64,000 nucleotides of DNA from Branchipolynoe longqiensis (Eukaryota; Annelida; Polychaeta; Phyllodocida; Polynoidae), in assembly GCA_030323885.1 (NCBI GenBank), contig CM059188.1, positions 108,736,644 through 108,800,643 on the forward strand, given 5' to 3'. Each line of letters starts with the position of its first letter. The stretch's first letter is position 1. A model generated the notes under the pieces. The model saw nothing but the letters and a program-made list of their open reading frames with translations. It was not told the origin of the DNA and made no database searches. Shown here one piece after another: positions 10,703-21,920 of the stretch. A program made the position numbers and the translations under genes.

Positions 10703-10979
10703 CCCAGTCACACTACTGCTTGCGACCACTTTGCGACCACAAAATAGGGTTGATCACAAACGCTCGAAAAATGGTCACAAAGTGGTTGAAACACTGATAA
10801 TGGTCGCCGATCCCCTTGCGAAGGAGGTTGCAAATATTGCACTAAAAACCTCCTTGCGACCAAAATGGTCGCCCAGAGGTTGTTGATCATTGCTTTGGTC
10901 GCAAGAAGGTCACCGTTGACTGGGTTCCTTGCTCGCAAAGTGGTGGCAATGTGTTCGCAAGCCGTAGTGTGACTAGGGC
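10703..10979. mobile_element. foldback MITE with AGTCACACTAC ends
   Basis: The left end CCCAGTCACACTACTGCTTG is matched by the inverted right end CAAGCCGTAGTGTGACTAGG. Internal words such as TTGCGACCA, GGTCGC and TGGTCGCAAG add nested symmetry. 277 bp, no gene. No convincing target duplication. Confidence 0.75.
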
Positions 10980-11105
10980 TTTATGCACATGTGCATACAC
11001 CAGGTCAATAATCATATAATTTCTTATCAGGTCATGCATTCTTAATTTATATGTTATCTTCCTTAGAGTTGTAAATACTTCAGAAGCTTTAACAGTGAAG
11101 ATTAA

Positions 11106-11452
11106 AGCTGCATTGTCCGATAAAGGCATCACATTTTCACAAGCAAAACACTTATATAGATTTGAACCTATATATCTAACTTAGATACTAATGCATTTAT
11201 TAAGCATTTGTTGCCGCATGGAAGGGAATACAAAACCAATTTACTAGAACTTGTTATTGCTGAAGCCTACAGGATTAGAGTTTTGAAAAGAGTGCCAAAA
11301 TTAATATTGCACATTGACACTTCAAATATCTCATAACTTATTCTTTTTAAAGCAAAGTTACCTCCAACTAAAGTAAGGTACGGTATAGCGATTAACATAA
11401 TATATTTATCTCAGAAAATGACAGAGACTCAAAACCATCAGACTGTGCAACT
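11106..11452 (+). mobile_element. TTAA-MITE copy, complete (347 bp)
   Basis: Flanked by TTAA on both sides (11102-11105 and 11453-11456). Ends are AGCTGCATTGTCCGATAA and CATCAGACTGTGCAACT, near-inverted with consensus AGCTGCATAGTCCGATG. Body landmarks are ATTAAGCATTTGTTGC, CACTTCAAATATCTCA, AAGTAAGGTA and ATATATTTATCTCAG. At least nine relatives occur in the window. TTAA flanks suit piggyBac or Kolobok, but a TA target with longer ends cannot be excluded. Confidence 0.85.
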
Positions 11453-11524
11453 TTAAGTAAAACCTTTATTAGAAGTGTTTCTTCGCGTAAATCTTCTGTA
11501 GGGCTTATGTTTATCTAATCATAT

Positions 11525-12040
11525 AGAGACTCTGGCACAACCACCATGTGTCCACATGGGTGAAAGGCAAGATCTACTGCAAAATTGTGCTATCCACCCT
11601 ACTATGTGGAGCCGAGGCCTGGACAGTGTACAGACGACAGGTGAAAAAGCTGCAAGCCTTCATGATGCGACATCTGCATTTGATCTTGAGGATAACCTGG
11701 AAGGACACAGTGACGAACAGGGAAATACTCAATCGGACAGGGCGGTCCTCTATGGAAGATCTTCTGATCAGAAAGAACCTCTGGTGGACTGGACACGTCA
11801 TGAGGATGTCAACAGACAGGCTACCAAAGCAGATCCTCTATTCTCAATTGTTTTCTGGTCAGAGAAAGAGAGGGTGCCCTCATCTCTGGTTCAAGTATAC
11901 CATCAAGAGAAACCTGAAGCTGAGAGACATTAGGACCAACTCATGGACATCACTCTCACAGCAGAGAGCTAAATGGAGAGGGGCAGTTACGAAATGAAAG
12001 CAGTGTGTGTCGCCTTGCAACCGGCAGCATGATGATGAGG
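11525..12040 (+). pseudogene. RTE-like non-LTR reverse transcriptase, C-terminal relic (copy 1)
   Basis: A frame at 11548-11997 encodes about 150 residues matching the region after the reverse transcriptase active site. It includes LLCGAEAWTVYRRQVKK, then RITWKDTVTNREILNRTG and WWTGHVMRMSTDRLPKQILY, a pattern I know from RTE/BovB-like elements. The catalytic FADD region and endonuclease are absent, so it is a 5'-truncated copy. The 3' end carries GGCAGCATGATGATGAGG, the same GATGAT-type tail as the copies at 19423 and 63087. It cannot be functional. Confidence 0.88.
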
Positions 12041-12471
12041 ATATATAATCATATATATTACTAATATTATTAGTTATTACTTTAGTAGAAATCACAGCGG
12101 CACTTATTTTTAAGCAATTGCCATTTGCTCTAAACTATAATACTGACTGAAGAATGATAACCCCGCCTACCATGTTGGAGCTATTATATTAATATTTTGT
12201 GACATAGGCAGCGATTGGACGTGCATAGAAGGGGGGGTCACATAGGCTATGGGGTTAAGAAAAAGGGTTTACATTCATAGATGTTCAAAACAGGATTTAT
12301 AATGTGTGTTCTTTTCAAAGACTTAATAAAACTTCTTTTTCGGAGTCGAGTATTTGCTTAGAACTCTCTTCCATATCTTGTATCGCATGAGCCTAATGCT
12401 GTCCCATTGCTATTTCATAAATCAACCTATATCATCAGTATATGACTATGACTATGACAACCGGATACTGA
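12041..12471. other. no gene seen
   Basis: AT-rich DNA with a short GGGGGGG tract near 12230. No repeat family recognised except general AT richness. Confidence 0.4.
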
Positions 12472-12475
12472 TTAA

Positions 12476-13195
12476 AACTACATAGTCCGATGAAAACATC
12501 AAATTCTCAAAACAATAATCTAGAATTGATTCTGCATATGTACAAAGACCCTATAATACTAAGACGGCTCACTCAGCCTGTATTGTGTAATCAAAATGAT
12601 CAAACCCACCACTTGGTGCGCTGGCTGTTCTCTTGGTTAAACAGGTGCTATATTATATGTATGAATGTATATATGAATGTGAAAGATGTGTGATGATGGC
12701 GATGCTGATGATGATGCTGATGATGATGGGTATTTGTTCATAGCAATTTCATATTGATGTGTATTCATACTTACCTATCTCATGAATAATATAATTGTAT
12801 GTGTTTACATGGGAAACACCAACCAGCAGCCGGCTGATCAAACCCACCACAAGGTGGCACTGCAAAATTTGCATTCCCATTGGAGAGATATGGAGCGAGC
12901 CGTCTTAGTATTATAGGGTCTTTGATATGTATCTTATTAAGCATTTGTTGCTGCATAGAGGGGAATACTGAGTCAATTTAATAGAACCTAGTACTGCAGA
13001 AGTGCATGGTGTCAAAGTTTTGGCATGTTTGCCAACATTAATTTTCAATATTTGCACTTCAAATATCTCAAAACTGAGTCATTTAAAATAACAGTTACTT
13101 CAAATAAAGTAAGGTAGATTATAACATATAAGATCAATATACTATATCTTTCTCAGACAATGACTGAAATGGATAACCATCAGACTATACAACTT
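12476..13195 (+). mobile_element. TTAA-MITE copy hosting a 382-bp MITE
   Basis: Left flank TTAA (12472-12475), left end AACTACATAGTCCGATGAA, right end CATCAGACTATACAACT with a decayed right TTAA. Its sequence is interrupted at 12543-12924 and resumes with ATTAAGCATTTGTTGC. Confidence 0.82.
12543..12924. mobile_element. MITE-7 copy 1: 382 bp, long TIRs, 7-bp target duplication
   Basis: Ends are inverted repeats of about 30 bp: CAAAGACCCTATAATACTAA at the left and TTAGTATTATAGGGTCTTTG at the right, each extended inward by GACGGCTCACTC or its complement. ATATGTA is duplicated at 12536-12542 and 12925-12931. It contains a GATGAT microsatellite and AATCATTTTGATC-type words shared with the inverse copy at 40891-41273. 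A 7-bp duplication is compatible with P-like or Dada-like elements or an atypical hAT; superfamily unassigned. Confidence 0.88.
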
Positions 13196-13204
13196 TTAGT
13201 TTTA

Positions 13205-13920
13205 CTAATATATCAGTTTATTCGATCGCATCTGGATTTTAACGATAGCACATCTAACGCCTTCCAACTATATGACTATGAAGTGGCTTTTTTTAACCGG
13301 ATACTAACTAATTAATATATCACGCTATTCAATCGCATTTGGATTTTAACAATAGCACACCTAATGCCTTCTGACTATTTGACTATGAAGTGGCCTTTTT
13401 TTTTAAACCGGATACTAACTAAATAATATATCAGGTTGTTTTACCGCATTTGGATTTTAACAATAGCGCACCTAACACCTTCCGACTATATCTTATATGA
13501 CTATAAAGTGGCCTTGTTTTTAATCGGATACTAATTAATTAATATATCAGGTTTTTCGACCGCATTTGGATTTTAACGATAGCACACCTAACGCCTTCTG
13601 ACTATTTGACTATGAAGTGGCCTTTTTTTTAAACCAGATACTAACTAATTAATATATGACGCTATTTGATCGCACCTGGATTTTAAGAATAGCGCACCTA
13701 ACAGCTTCCGACTATATCTTATATAACTATAAAGTGGCCTTGTTTTTAACCGGATACTAACTAATTAATATATCACGCTATTCGATCGCATATGGATTTA
13801 AATAATAGCACACCTAACGTCTTCCAACTATATGACTATATATATGCCTACTAATGAATTAATATATCAGGTTATTCGACCACATCTGGATTTTAACAAT
13901 AGCACACCTAATACCCTCCC
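13205..13920 (+). repeat. 107-116-bp tandem repeat, about 7 copies
   Basis: GGATTTTAA recurs at about 13234, 13341, 13452, 13568, 13678, 13794 and 13888. Units contain TTCGATCGCAT, AATAGCACACCTAA, ACTATGAAGTGGCC and ACCGGATACTAACTAATTAA. Two unit variants differ by ATATCTTATAT and occupy alternating positions, hinting at a dimeric order. No gene. Confidence 0.88.
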
Positions 13921-14191
13921 CGGTAAACAATGTATACATACACAGCGCGGAACCCGGCCATAAAAGGTTAAGTTAAACAACGCCCTTGGTGATATTGACG
14001 ATGTAAGGCCGCCGTGTGTGTATTTTGCACGGTGAGTAAACCTACAGGTTAGCGCAACAAGGAGGACCCCGCCTCAGCCGGGATAAACACGACTCGGAAG
14101 TGCGGTAAAACACACATACACACACATGCCAAAACAGCACCACCACCCCGTTGCAACCATATTCTTGGCATACCTGCATTTAACGTTGGAA
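13921..14191. other. no gene seen
   Basis: Mixed sequence with a short CA tract near 14108-14126. No supported feature. Confidence 0.4.
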
Positions 14192-14693
14192 CCGGTGTTG
14201 TGGTTTCCGAGGCATACCAGTTTGCCAGGGACACATCCATTCAAATACATTGTCAACAGCCATGAGCAAATCTTCATAGAGAAAAAGTCAAATATCTCTC
14301 AAATTACACCACCTAGAAACAAATCGCTTGGTACACATATAGAAAACATCTTTACCATAAAGATTATATTGCATTTATAAGGTTATGGTTCTTGATTTCT
14401 ATTAATTTTGAATAAAACTAATGTTTTGCACTGGGCGTACCATCAAACTCAAGGCATTGTCAATGGCCGTGAGCAATCTTCATACAGAAAATTTAAAAAA
14501 AGTGAAATATCTCTAAAACGACACCACTTAGAAACAAATCACTTAGTACACCTATAGAAAACATGTTTACCAAAAACATTATATTAAATTTATAAGGTTA
14601 GTGATGATGCTGTTCGATTTTGATGCATGCGCAGAAGCGATGTGTCCCTGGCAAACTGGTGTGCCTCGGAAACTGCAACACCGGCCCTGTGAA
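14192..14693. mobile_element. CCGGTGTYGC-family inverted-repeat element E1 with a 207-bp array inside (carrier 2)
   Basis: Left arm CCGGTGTTGTGGTTTCCGAG, then GCATACCAGTTTGCCAGGGA, is matched by an inverted right arm at 14640-14693. Arms are about 46 bp. An internal TTCGATTTTGATGCATGCGC lies just inside the right arm, as in elements E2 and E3. The interior is two inverted copies of the 207-bp tandem unit. The right end abuts the 10-bp minisatellite. No protein is encoded. Confidence 0.78.
14245..14600 (-). repeat. 207-bp tandem repeat, about 2 copies, inverted
   Basis: Reverse complement of the unit at 5028-5625, with CTATTAATTTTGAATAAAAC, GCAATCTTCATACAGAAA and GACACCACTTAGAAACAAAT. Confidence 0.85.
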
Positions 14694-14697
14694 CCCG

Positions 14698-16443
14698 ACC
14701 TGCCCCACACTGCCCCAAACTGCGTCAAACTGCGTCACACTTCCCCACACTGCCCCACACTGCCACACACTGCCACACACTGCCACACACTGCCCCACAC
14801 TGCCCCACACTGCCCCACACTGCCCCACACTGCCCCACACTGCCCCACACTGCCCCACACTGCTCCACACTGCCCCACACTGCCCCACACTGCCCCACAC
14901 TTCGCACACTGCCACACTTTCCCCCACACTGCCCCACACTTCGCACACTGCCACACTTTCCCCCACACTGACCACACTCCTGCACACTCCCCCACACTCC
15001 CCCACACTGCCTCAGAGTGCCCACACTGCCCCACACTACGTCACACTGCTCCACACTGCCCCACACTGCCCCACACTGCCCCACACTGCGCCACACTGCC
15101 CCACACTGCCCCACACTGCCCCACACTGCCGCACACTGCCGCACACTGCCACACACTGCCTCATACTGTCCCACACTGCCCCACACTGCCCCACACTGCC
15201 CACACTACCCACACTGCCTCACACTGCCCCACCCTGCCCCACACTGCCCCACACTGCCCCACACTGCCCCACACTGGCACACAGTGCCCCACACTGCCCC
15301 ACACTGCCCCACACTGCCCCACACTGCCCAACACTGCCCCACACTGCCTCACACTGCCCTACACTGCCTCACACAGGCCCACACTGCCCCACACTGCCCC
15401 ACACTGCCCCACACTGCCACACACTGCCCCACACTGCCCCACACTGCCCCACACTGCCCCACACTGCCTCACACTGCCTCACACTGCCCCACACTGCCCC
15501 ACACTGCCCCACACTGCCCCACACTGCCCCAAACTGCCCCACACTGCCCCACACTGCCCCACACTGCCCCACACTGCTCACACTACCCCATACTGCCCCA
15601 CACTGCCCCACACTGCCTCACACTGCCACACACTGCCCCACACTTCCCCACACTGCCCCACACTGCCCCACACTGCCCCACACTGCCCCACACTGCCACA
15701 CACTGCCCCACACTGCCTCCACACTGCCTGACACTGCCCCACACTGCTCCACACTGCCCCATGTTTCCCCCACACTGCCCCACACTGCCCCACACTGCCC
15801 CCACACTGCCCCACACTGCTCACACTGCCACACTCTCCCCCCACACTGCCACACACTGCCGCATACTGGCACACATTGCCCCACACTGCCCCACACTGCT
15901 CACACTGCCCCACACTGCCCCACACTGCCCCACACTGTCCACACTGCCCCACACCCCCCACTCCACCACACTGCCCCACACTGCCCCACCCTGCCCCACA
16001 CTGTCCACACTGCCCCACACTGCCAACTCTGCTCCACACTGCCTCACACTGTCCCACACTGCCCCATACTGCCCCACACTGACCCTCACCGCGCCCCACA
16101 CTGCCCCAAACTGCCCCACACTGCCCACACTCCCCCACACTCCCCCACACTCCCCCACACTGTCCACATTGCCACACACTGCCGCCACACACTGCCACAC
16201 ACTGCCCTACACTGTCACACACTGCCCCACACCCCCCACACTCCCCCACACTGTCCACACTGCCACATACTGCCCCACACCCCCCACTCCCCCCACACTC
16301 CCCCACACTGCCCCACCCTGCCCCACACTCCCCCACACTGCCCCACACTCCCCCACACTGCCACACACTGCCCCACACCCCCCACTCCCCCACACTGCCC
16401 CACACTGCCCCACACTGTCACACACTTCCCCACACTGCCCCGG
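14698..16443. repeat. 10-bp minisatellite, TGCCCCACAC
   Basis: About 1.75 kb of TGCCCCACAC with variants (TGCCTCACAC, TGCCACACAC, TCCCCCACAC, and shortened TGCTCACAC). Because 10 is not a multiple of 3 and the unit has no stop in any frame, frames up to 613 codons appear on both strands with a Cys/Pro/Thr/His or Cys/Gly/Val/Trp pattern. They are artefacts. Confidence 0.97.
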
Positions 16444-17425
16444 CGCATTAAGCGGGATTGAATGAGAACTCACTCAAGGTCGCCCGGTGAAATTGTCATG
16501 TTTTTCGGCGTGTGTGTACAGAAGCCTATCAGCTTGTGTTAATCCGAATGGCCGGTAACCGGATGCCACATCGGCAGCGCCCCCCTGCCTTAGCGGGGCC
16601 TTACAGTACCACTGACACAACCTGGCCACTTCACCATAGGCATATAGGCGGCCGTCAGACATTGCTGTTGTTTCAAGCGAAAAATAAGGCACTATCATAT
16701 AAATAAAATTAATATTGATGCGGAGTTAATTACTACTTGGAGATCGCAAATTTGTTGTAAATATAATCAGAATGAAGAGTTCAGATGCAAAACCATGTAA
16801 ACGCCAAATCAAAAATGGAGATAAACATTGGAATTAACCCTTCAAAAAACTGTTTAAAAAAAAAATTCTTACTCTTTTGTTCATTGCTCCATAACCATGT
16901 GATCATATGAAAAGTGGAACTAATGAGCTTTAAGATTATTTTCAGATAAAAGTCTTTTATTTAAGCTACATTTTTGGGATTGTCGTTTACGTGGTTTTGC
17001 GCCTGAATTGGAAAAAAACATAACCCACGAAGGATAACCACCCTGGAATCTAGTACTAGCAATGTGGGTATTTACTAATATTAAATTGAAAGGGCGGGTG
17101 GGAGGGAAATTTTGTGTGGATTATTTTATTTCGAGTGGAAGTTGCCGGTGAAGAAGTGGTAGGGTTGAGTGGCATTGGTACCGTGTATGATGCGATCATG
17201 CAGGTGTTGATTGTGGTGGACGCAGCTGTGGTTTGTTTGCTCGCACGCCGGTAGGTGTCAGGCTGGTGGATGGATGCCAATGGCCGCCGGTAGGGGGCGT
17301 GGGCGTCCTCTTTATGGGCGCTGGAAGACAAGATGGATGGATATATAACAGGAGCCGTCAGTCACACACTGCCTAAAGGTCGCCTCACACTGCGCGACAA
17401 TTTGTCTTCAGGAATAATTTTGACT
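16444..17425. other. no gene seen
   Basis: Unique-looking sequence with short frames only. No element ends, tRNA-like segment or convincing exon. Confidence 0.4.
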
Positions 17426-18130
17426 GAACACCTACCTCCACCTCTACACTCCACCTCCACCTCCACCTCCACCTCCACCTGAACTCCCACCTCCACCTCC
17501 ACCTCCACCTGAATTCCCACCTCCACTTCCACCTCCACCTCCACCTTCACCTCCACCGCCACCTCCACCTCCACCTGAACTCCCACCTCCACCTCCACCT
17601 CCACCTGAACTCCCACCTCCACCTCCACCTCCACCTGAACTCCCACCTCCACCTCCACCTCCACCTCCACGTGAACTCCCACCTCCACCTCCACCTGAAC
17701 TCCCACCTCCACCTCCACCTCCAGCTCCACCTCCACCTCCACCTCCACCTGAACTCCCACCTCCACCTCCACCTCCACCTCCACCTGAATTCCCACCTCC
17801 ACCTCCACCTCCACTGAATTCCCACCTCCACTTCCACCTCCACCTCCACCTCCACTCCACCCCCACCGCCACCGTCACTATAATTAACACAACATATGCT
17901 TCCCACCTCCACCTCCACCTCCACCTCTACCTGAACTCCCACCTCCACCTCCACCTGAACTCCCACCTCCACCTCCACCTCCACCTGAATTCCCACCTCC
18001 ACCTCCACCTCCACCTCCACCTGAACTCCCACCTCCACCTCCACCTCCACCTCCGGCTGAACTCCCACCTCCACCTCCACCTCAATTCCCACCTGCACCT
18101 GCACCTCCACCTCCACCTCCACTCCACCCC
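17426..18130. repeat. CCACCT hexamer array with CCACCTGAACTC higher-order units
   Basis: CCACCTCCACCT runs are punctuated by GAACTCC or GAATTCC every 20-40 bp. A larger duplication is visible: CCGTCACTATAATTAACACA at 17872-17891 recurs near 18139 as CCGTCACTATAATCAACACA, each at the end of an array block. Glu/Val-rich minus-strand frames are repeat products. Confidence 0.95.
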
Positions 18131-18328
18131 CACAGCCACCGTCACTATAATCAACACAACACATGCTGAGGTAACCTGTTTCTATTAGAACCCTCCCACC
18201 TCCTCCTTCCTCCTCCTATCCACTCGACCCCACACCCCATGCTCCCTCTTCCTCACCAGATTCCATTGCTAATAATGATTGATCCCTGCCCTCCCCATTA
18301 ACCAAGCATACTTTGGCGGTAATCTAGT
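18131..18328. other. no gene seen; pyrimidine-rich
   Basis: CTCCTCCTTCCTCCTCCTAT-type sequence without gene evidence. Confidence 0.4.
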
Positions 18329-18661
18329 TGGTTGGTTGTTGGAGTTTTACGTCCGGGCAACATCGAAGGTCATATCAGGATAGATACCAGCTTGTGACAT
18401 TGCACACACATGGAGACTTTATAGTGCTGCCCCACTGGGAAATCAGGCAGCCGGTACCATGACCCGATATCCCATTCAGTCACTTTATCCTGACACTGAG
18501 CTAATCAGTCTTTGCCTTATCCTATTAATGCCGAGTGCCAGGCTAGGAAGCGACAAGTAATACTTTGATAAGTCATCGGTTTGATCCGACCGAGAAACGA
18601 ACTCCTGATCTCCCACAGGTGAGACCCACGCTCTACCGATTAAGAAACCACGGCCGATGTT
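18329..18661 (-). mobile_element. SINE-A copy, full length, head type II
   Basis: Top strand begins TTGGTTGGTTGTTGGAGTTT and ends CTCTACCGATTAAGAAACCA near the tRNA-like head. Body variant GAAATCAG matches head type II. Confidence 0.9.
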
Positions 18662-18672
18662 TCCACAGTGGC

Positions 18673-18742
18673 ATCAAAGTGGCTTCAAAGTGGCTTCAAA
18701 GTGGCTTCAAAGTGGCTTCAAAGTGGCTTCAAAGTGGCTTCC
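18673..18742. repeat. 11-bp tandem repeat AAAGTGGCTTC, about 6 copies
   Basis: Perfect or near-perfect 11-bp repeat between two SINE-A copies in opposite orientation. Confidence 0.9.
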
Positions 18743-18778
18743 TACGACCGGTGCTGTCTGGTCAGGGTCTGGTCACAT

Positions 18779-19020
18779 GCTGACCAGACAGAATGGCCGA
18801 ATGAGTTGAGGGTCCGTTTCCCACTTGGCAGATTGTGGGATTCAAACCCATGGGTTCGAACCCTGGTCGATTCAAACTTGTCTCTACCCTGCCTGGTGAT
18901 CGACATCACCAGAATAGGGTTCAAAGAACTGGTTGGCTCAGGGGGATATATATCACATCATGGTGCCGCAGTATGGTATCCTAATCGAGCAACACTATGA
19001 CGTAGACACGAGCGCGCACC
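18779..19020 (+). mobile_element. SINE-A copy, decayed, head type I
   Basis: Head GAATGGCCGAATGAGTTGAG with B box GGGTTCGAACCC. The body is diverged but retains AACTGGTTGGCTCAG. Confidence 0.75.
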
Positions 19021-19422
19021 AGCACATGTTACATCCCTAGGTGTTTCTAGGACACGAAACCCCATTATACCAAGACAACTTGGGTTTCACCAGTGTTCAT
19101 GCCGATTTTAGTATTCCATATTTGTCACATGATAAGTACATCAAGACAGGCTCCTGTCTTTCTAAGGGTCTAAGACAATATGGAAAGTTGTGGATGATTG
19201 ATTGATTGATTGGTGGTTGCTTTATGCCGTGTCGGCAGCATAGGCCATATTCACGGCGAGAAATGTTTGTTTTTTATTCAAACCATCGCTTTTGTGGATG
19301 AAGCAATTGAACTACCCGACAGAAATACAGCTCATGTATGAAAGGGTCATTCACTTGATGTTTGGAAAAATCTACTGACGTCATTCATCTGCAGTTGCAG
19401 TTATGAATATTTAGATTCACTG
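19021..19422. other. no gene seen
   Basis: A GATTGATTGATTGATTGG tract at about 19196-19213 is followed by GCCGTGTCGGCAGCATAGGC. No supported feature. Confidence 0.4.
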
Positions 19423-20478
19423 TCATCATCATCATCATCATGCTGTTGGTCGCGATGCGACAAAGACTGCTTTCATTACTTGACTGCCGCTCTCCATTTA
19501 GCTCTCTGCTGTGAGAGTTGCGTCCATGAGTCGGTCTTAATGTCTCTCAGCTTCAGGTTTCTCTTGATGGTATCCCTGAACCGGAGACGGGGGCGCGCTC
19601 TCTTTCTGTAGCCAGAAGACAGTTGAGAATAAAGGATCTGCTTTGGTAGCCTGTCTGATGACATCCTCATGAGGTGTCCAGTCCACCGGAGATTCTTTTT
19701 GATCAGAAGATCTTCCATAGAGGGCAGCCCCATCTGTTCGAGTATTTCCTTATTCATCACTTTGTCCTTCCAGGTTAGCCTAATGATTGAACGCAGATGT
19801 CGCATCATGAAGGCATGCAGCTTTTTCACCTGCCGTCTGTACACTGTCCAGGCCTCGGCTCCGTATAGTAGGGCGGATAGCACGATTGCGCGGTAGATCT
19901 TACCTTTGACCTGAATGGACACATGGTGGTTGTCCCAGAGTCTCTGGTGTAGTCGGCCGAAAGATGCGCTAGCCTTGGCCATCCTCCTCTGTATCTCAGC
20001 ATCAATGCGTCCATCACTTGATATAGTGCTTCCGAAATAGGTGAATTCCGGAACAGAGTTCAGCTTGTTTCCGTCAACCATGATCTTCTCCTCTCGGGTT
20101 CTTGTAGAGTTGGGTTGGTACAGCACCTCCGTCTTCTTGATGTTAATTTTCAGGCCAAACTTCTTTGATGCATCGGAGAAAGCGTCCACTATTTTCTGGG
20201 TCTCTTCAGCAGAGTGGGCAACCAGTGCACTGTCATCTGCGAATAGTAGCTCTCTCACCAGTATCTGAGTAGTCTTGGTCTTCGCTCTGAAGTGTGCGAC
20301 ATTGAATAGGTCAGCGCTCTGTCTGGACTGTATATAGATGCCATCCCCCATGTCTCGGAAGGCCTCGTCTAGCATTGCTGATAGGAAGATGGAGAAGAAC
20401 ATGGGGGCCAGTACACAACCTTGCTTGACGCCATTGGTAACCCCGAACGATTCCGAGACTTCCCCTCCAGCGATTCCG
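19423..20478 (-). pseudogene. RTE-like non-LTR reverse transcriptase relic (longest copy)
   Basis: The minus strand encodes the C-terminal half of a reverse transcriptase. A GVKQGCVLAP motif lies at 20403-20432, just upstream of an internal Met at 20402, and the frame runs to 19476 (308 codons from that Met). The catalytic FADD is at residues 54-57 counted from this Met, followed by KINIKKTEVL, the F-x-Y-x-G motif FTYFGSTISSDGR, LLYGAEAWTVYRRQVKK and WTGHLMRMSSDRLPKQILY. This order is typical of RTE/BovB-like elements. The fingers region and apurinic endonuclease are missing, and a TCTCGGAATCG direct repeat at about 20440-20485 marks the upstream break. The 3' end carries a (CAT)n / (ATG)n tail at 19423. 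It is a 5'-truncated, immobile copy. Confidence 0.92.
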
Positions 20479-21183
20479 AGACTTCAGCCTCCTCACTGTA
20501 TGACACAGATAAACGATTAACCCTTAATCAGAGTAGGGGTGAATGACAACACAGCCTAAATCCAAACAAAAGCAGCCTCGGCAAGAATAAACTATAAACA
20601 AGTCGTGGATGTCCTTGTTCCAGCACTCAGTATTGATCTATATTGGCATACATTAAAGGAACTAAGAGAGAATGCGAAAAAAGGGGGAGGGAAGATGGTG
20701 TGTACCCAATGCTCTCAATTCAACTTTTAAAGTATATTTATGTACATGATTTCATAAATTATTCATCCCAAAAGTAGTGGGCTATGATAGATACATATTT
20801 GAACAATATATTTAGCATATTTGATTGCAACCATCATGTCGTTATTTCCATAACCCAGCCTTCTGACACTTACTTGTTCTATAGGTTTGTTTACCAGCCC
20901 TATCAAAGAGACAGCGCTGCAAGAGCCTATGTATGATAGTGCCTTACAGGAAAGTATAAGAAGATCAATTGTTTAAATTGGTTGGAAATATGTCATTTCT
21001 GAGATACTGAGTTGGTGTCTACCCAGCCACTATCCAAGTGCCTGGCCATTTAGGGTAGGCGGCGGCGGGGGGGGGGGGGTGATGTGCACGGCACCCTTAC
21101 ACAGGTACATACACATACAGGAAATGAGATTCTAATTAATGTAGAACATTTATTAGCACAATATCACCGACCCAATTTACCGC
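20479..21183. other. no gene seen
   Basis: AT-rich DNA with a poly-G tract near 21067-21080. No supported gene. Confidence 0.4.
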
Positions 21184-21920
21184 ACTGTCACAAGTCGGTA
21201 CCCATCCTGATATGACCTTATACGTTGCTAGGATGTAAGACTCCAGCACAAACTTGCTATCCGGACCGGACTCTGTCCACGCCTCTCTCTATCTCCTCTC
21301 CGCTGGCCTTGCTACTCCTTGATATGTCTGAACTGAAAAGAGTTCCAGGAGGGGGAGCCTGCCGGCATTTCACTTTCTACTCTTACTCTGTCCATGTCTA
21401 TGGCTCGCTTGTTGGTCACCATAGAGCAAATAAACACAGTCCTGTGACTCAACTCTCCTCATTTCTCTTTCCTAGACTCTCCCCTTTCGATTTTCTCCCG
21501 GGCATACTTCTTCCCCTGACCAGGGTACTTGTGTTCTTGGGTGGGGCCCTTCACATTACGATTTCTCTGTCTTGTTCTCATTGCTGGAACCACCGCTGCA
21601 CCCATCTTTACCCGCCCTTCCTCGAATCCCTTGCTGCTGACTGGATACAAGTGCTCAACTACATCTACCGCTCAACTACCGCCGGACCGAAGAGATTTGC
21701 TGCTGCCCCAATGCCTCACCATTACAACGTTGTAAAGATGTCCTCAGCTTCTACAACACTCCCTACTGAAGTTAAATCTTCAACCAAAGATTGGGCCAAT
21801 TTATCAGAGCCTCTCTATTAATGTTGCAGTTCTGCAACCAGTAAGTGTCGTAAGGTTACAAACAACCCCAGAATTGAACAACAAAAATTGACTCCAGCAA
21901 CCAACCAGCCAACCGACCCA
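21184..21920 (+). mobile_element. SINE-A 3' fragment split by an insertion
   Basis: CACAAGTCGGTACCCATCCT through GATGTAAGACTCCAGCA (21184-21248) is SINE-A, and the tail resumes at 21890 as GACTCCAGCAACCAACCAGC. The 10-bp GACTCCAGCA is duplicated at 21239-21248 and 21890-21899. Confidence 0.78.
21249..21889 (+). mobile_element. unclassified 641-bp insertion with a 10-bp target duplication
   Basis: It interrupts a SINE-A tail with duplicated GACTCCAGCA. The ends are not inverted, and the right end is A-rich (GAACAACAAAAATT), favouring a retroposed sequence. A promoter-like AGCAAATAAACACAGTCC at about 21425 followed by a pyrimidine-rich stretch would also suit an LTR. A frame spans 21225-21821 (198 codons) but starts in the SINE and shows no recognised domain, so I do not call it a gene. 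Confidence 0.6.

Noticed and set aside
14620..16461. 613-codon frame rich in Cys, Pro, Thr and His
   Set aside because: It runs over a 10-bp minisatellite. Every frame on both strands is open because the unit lacks stops, and the peptide merely repeats the unit.
21225..21821. 198-codon frame as a host gene
   Set aside because: It begins in a SINE and continues into a 641-bp insertion. No domain or exon signal is recognisable.
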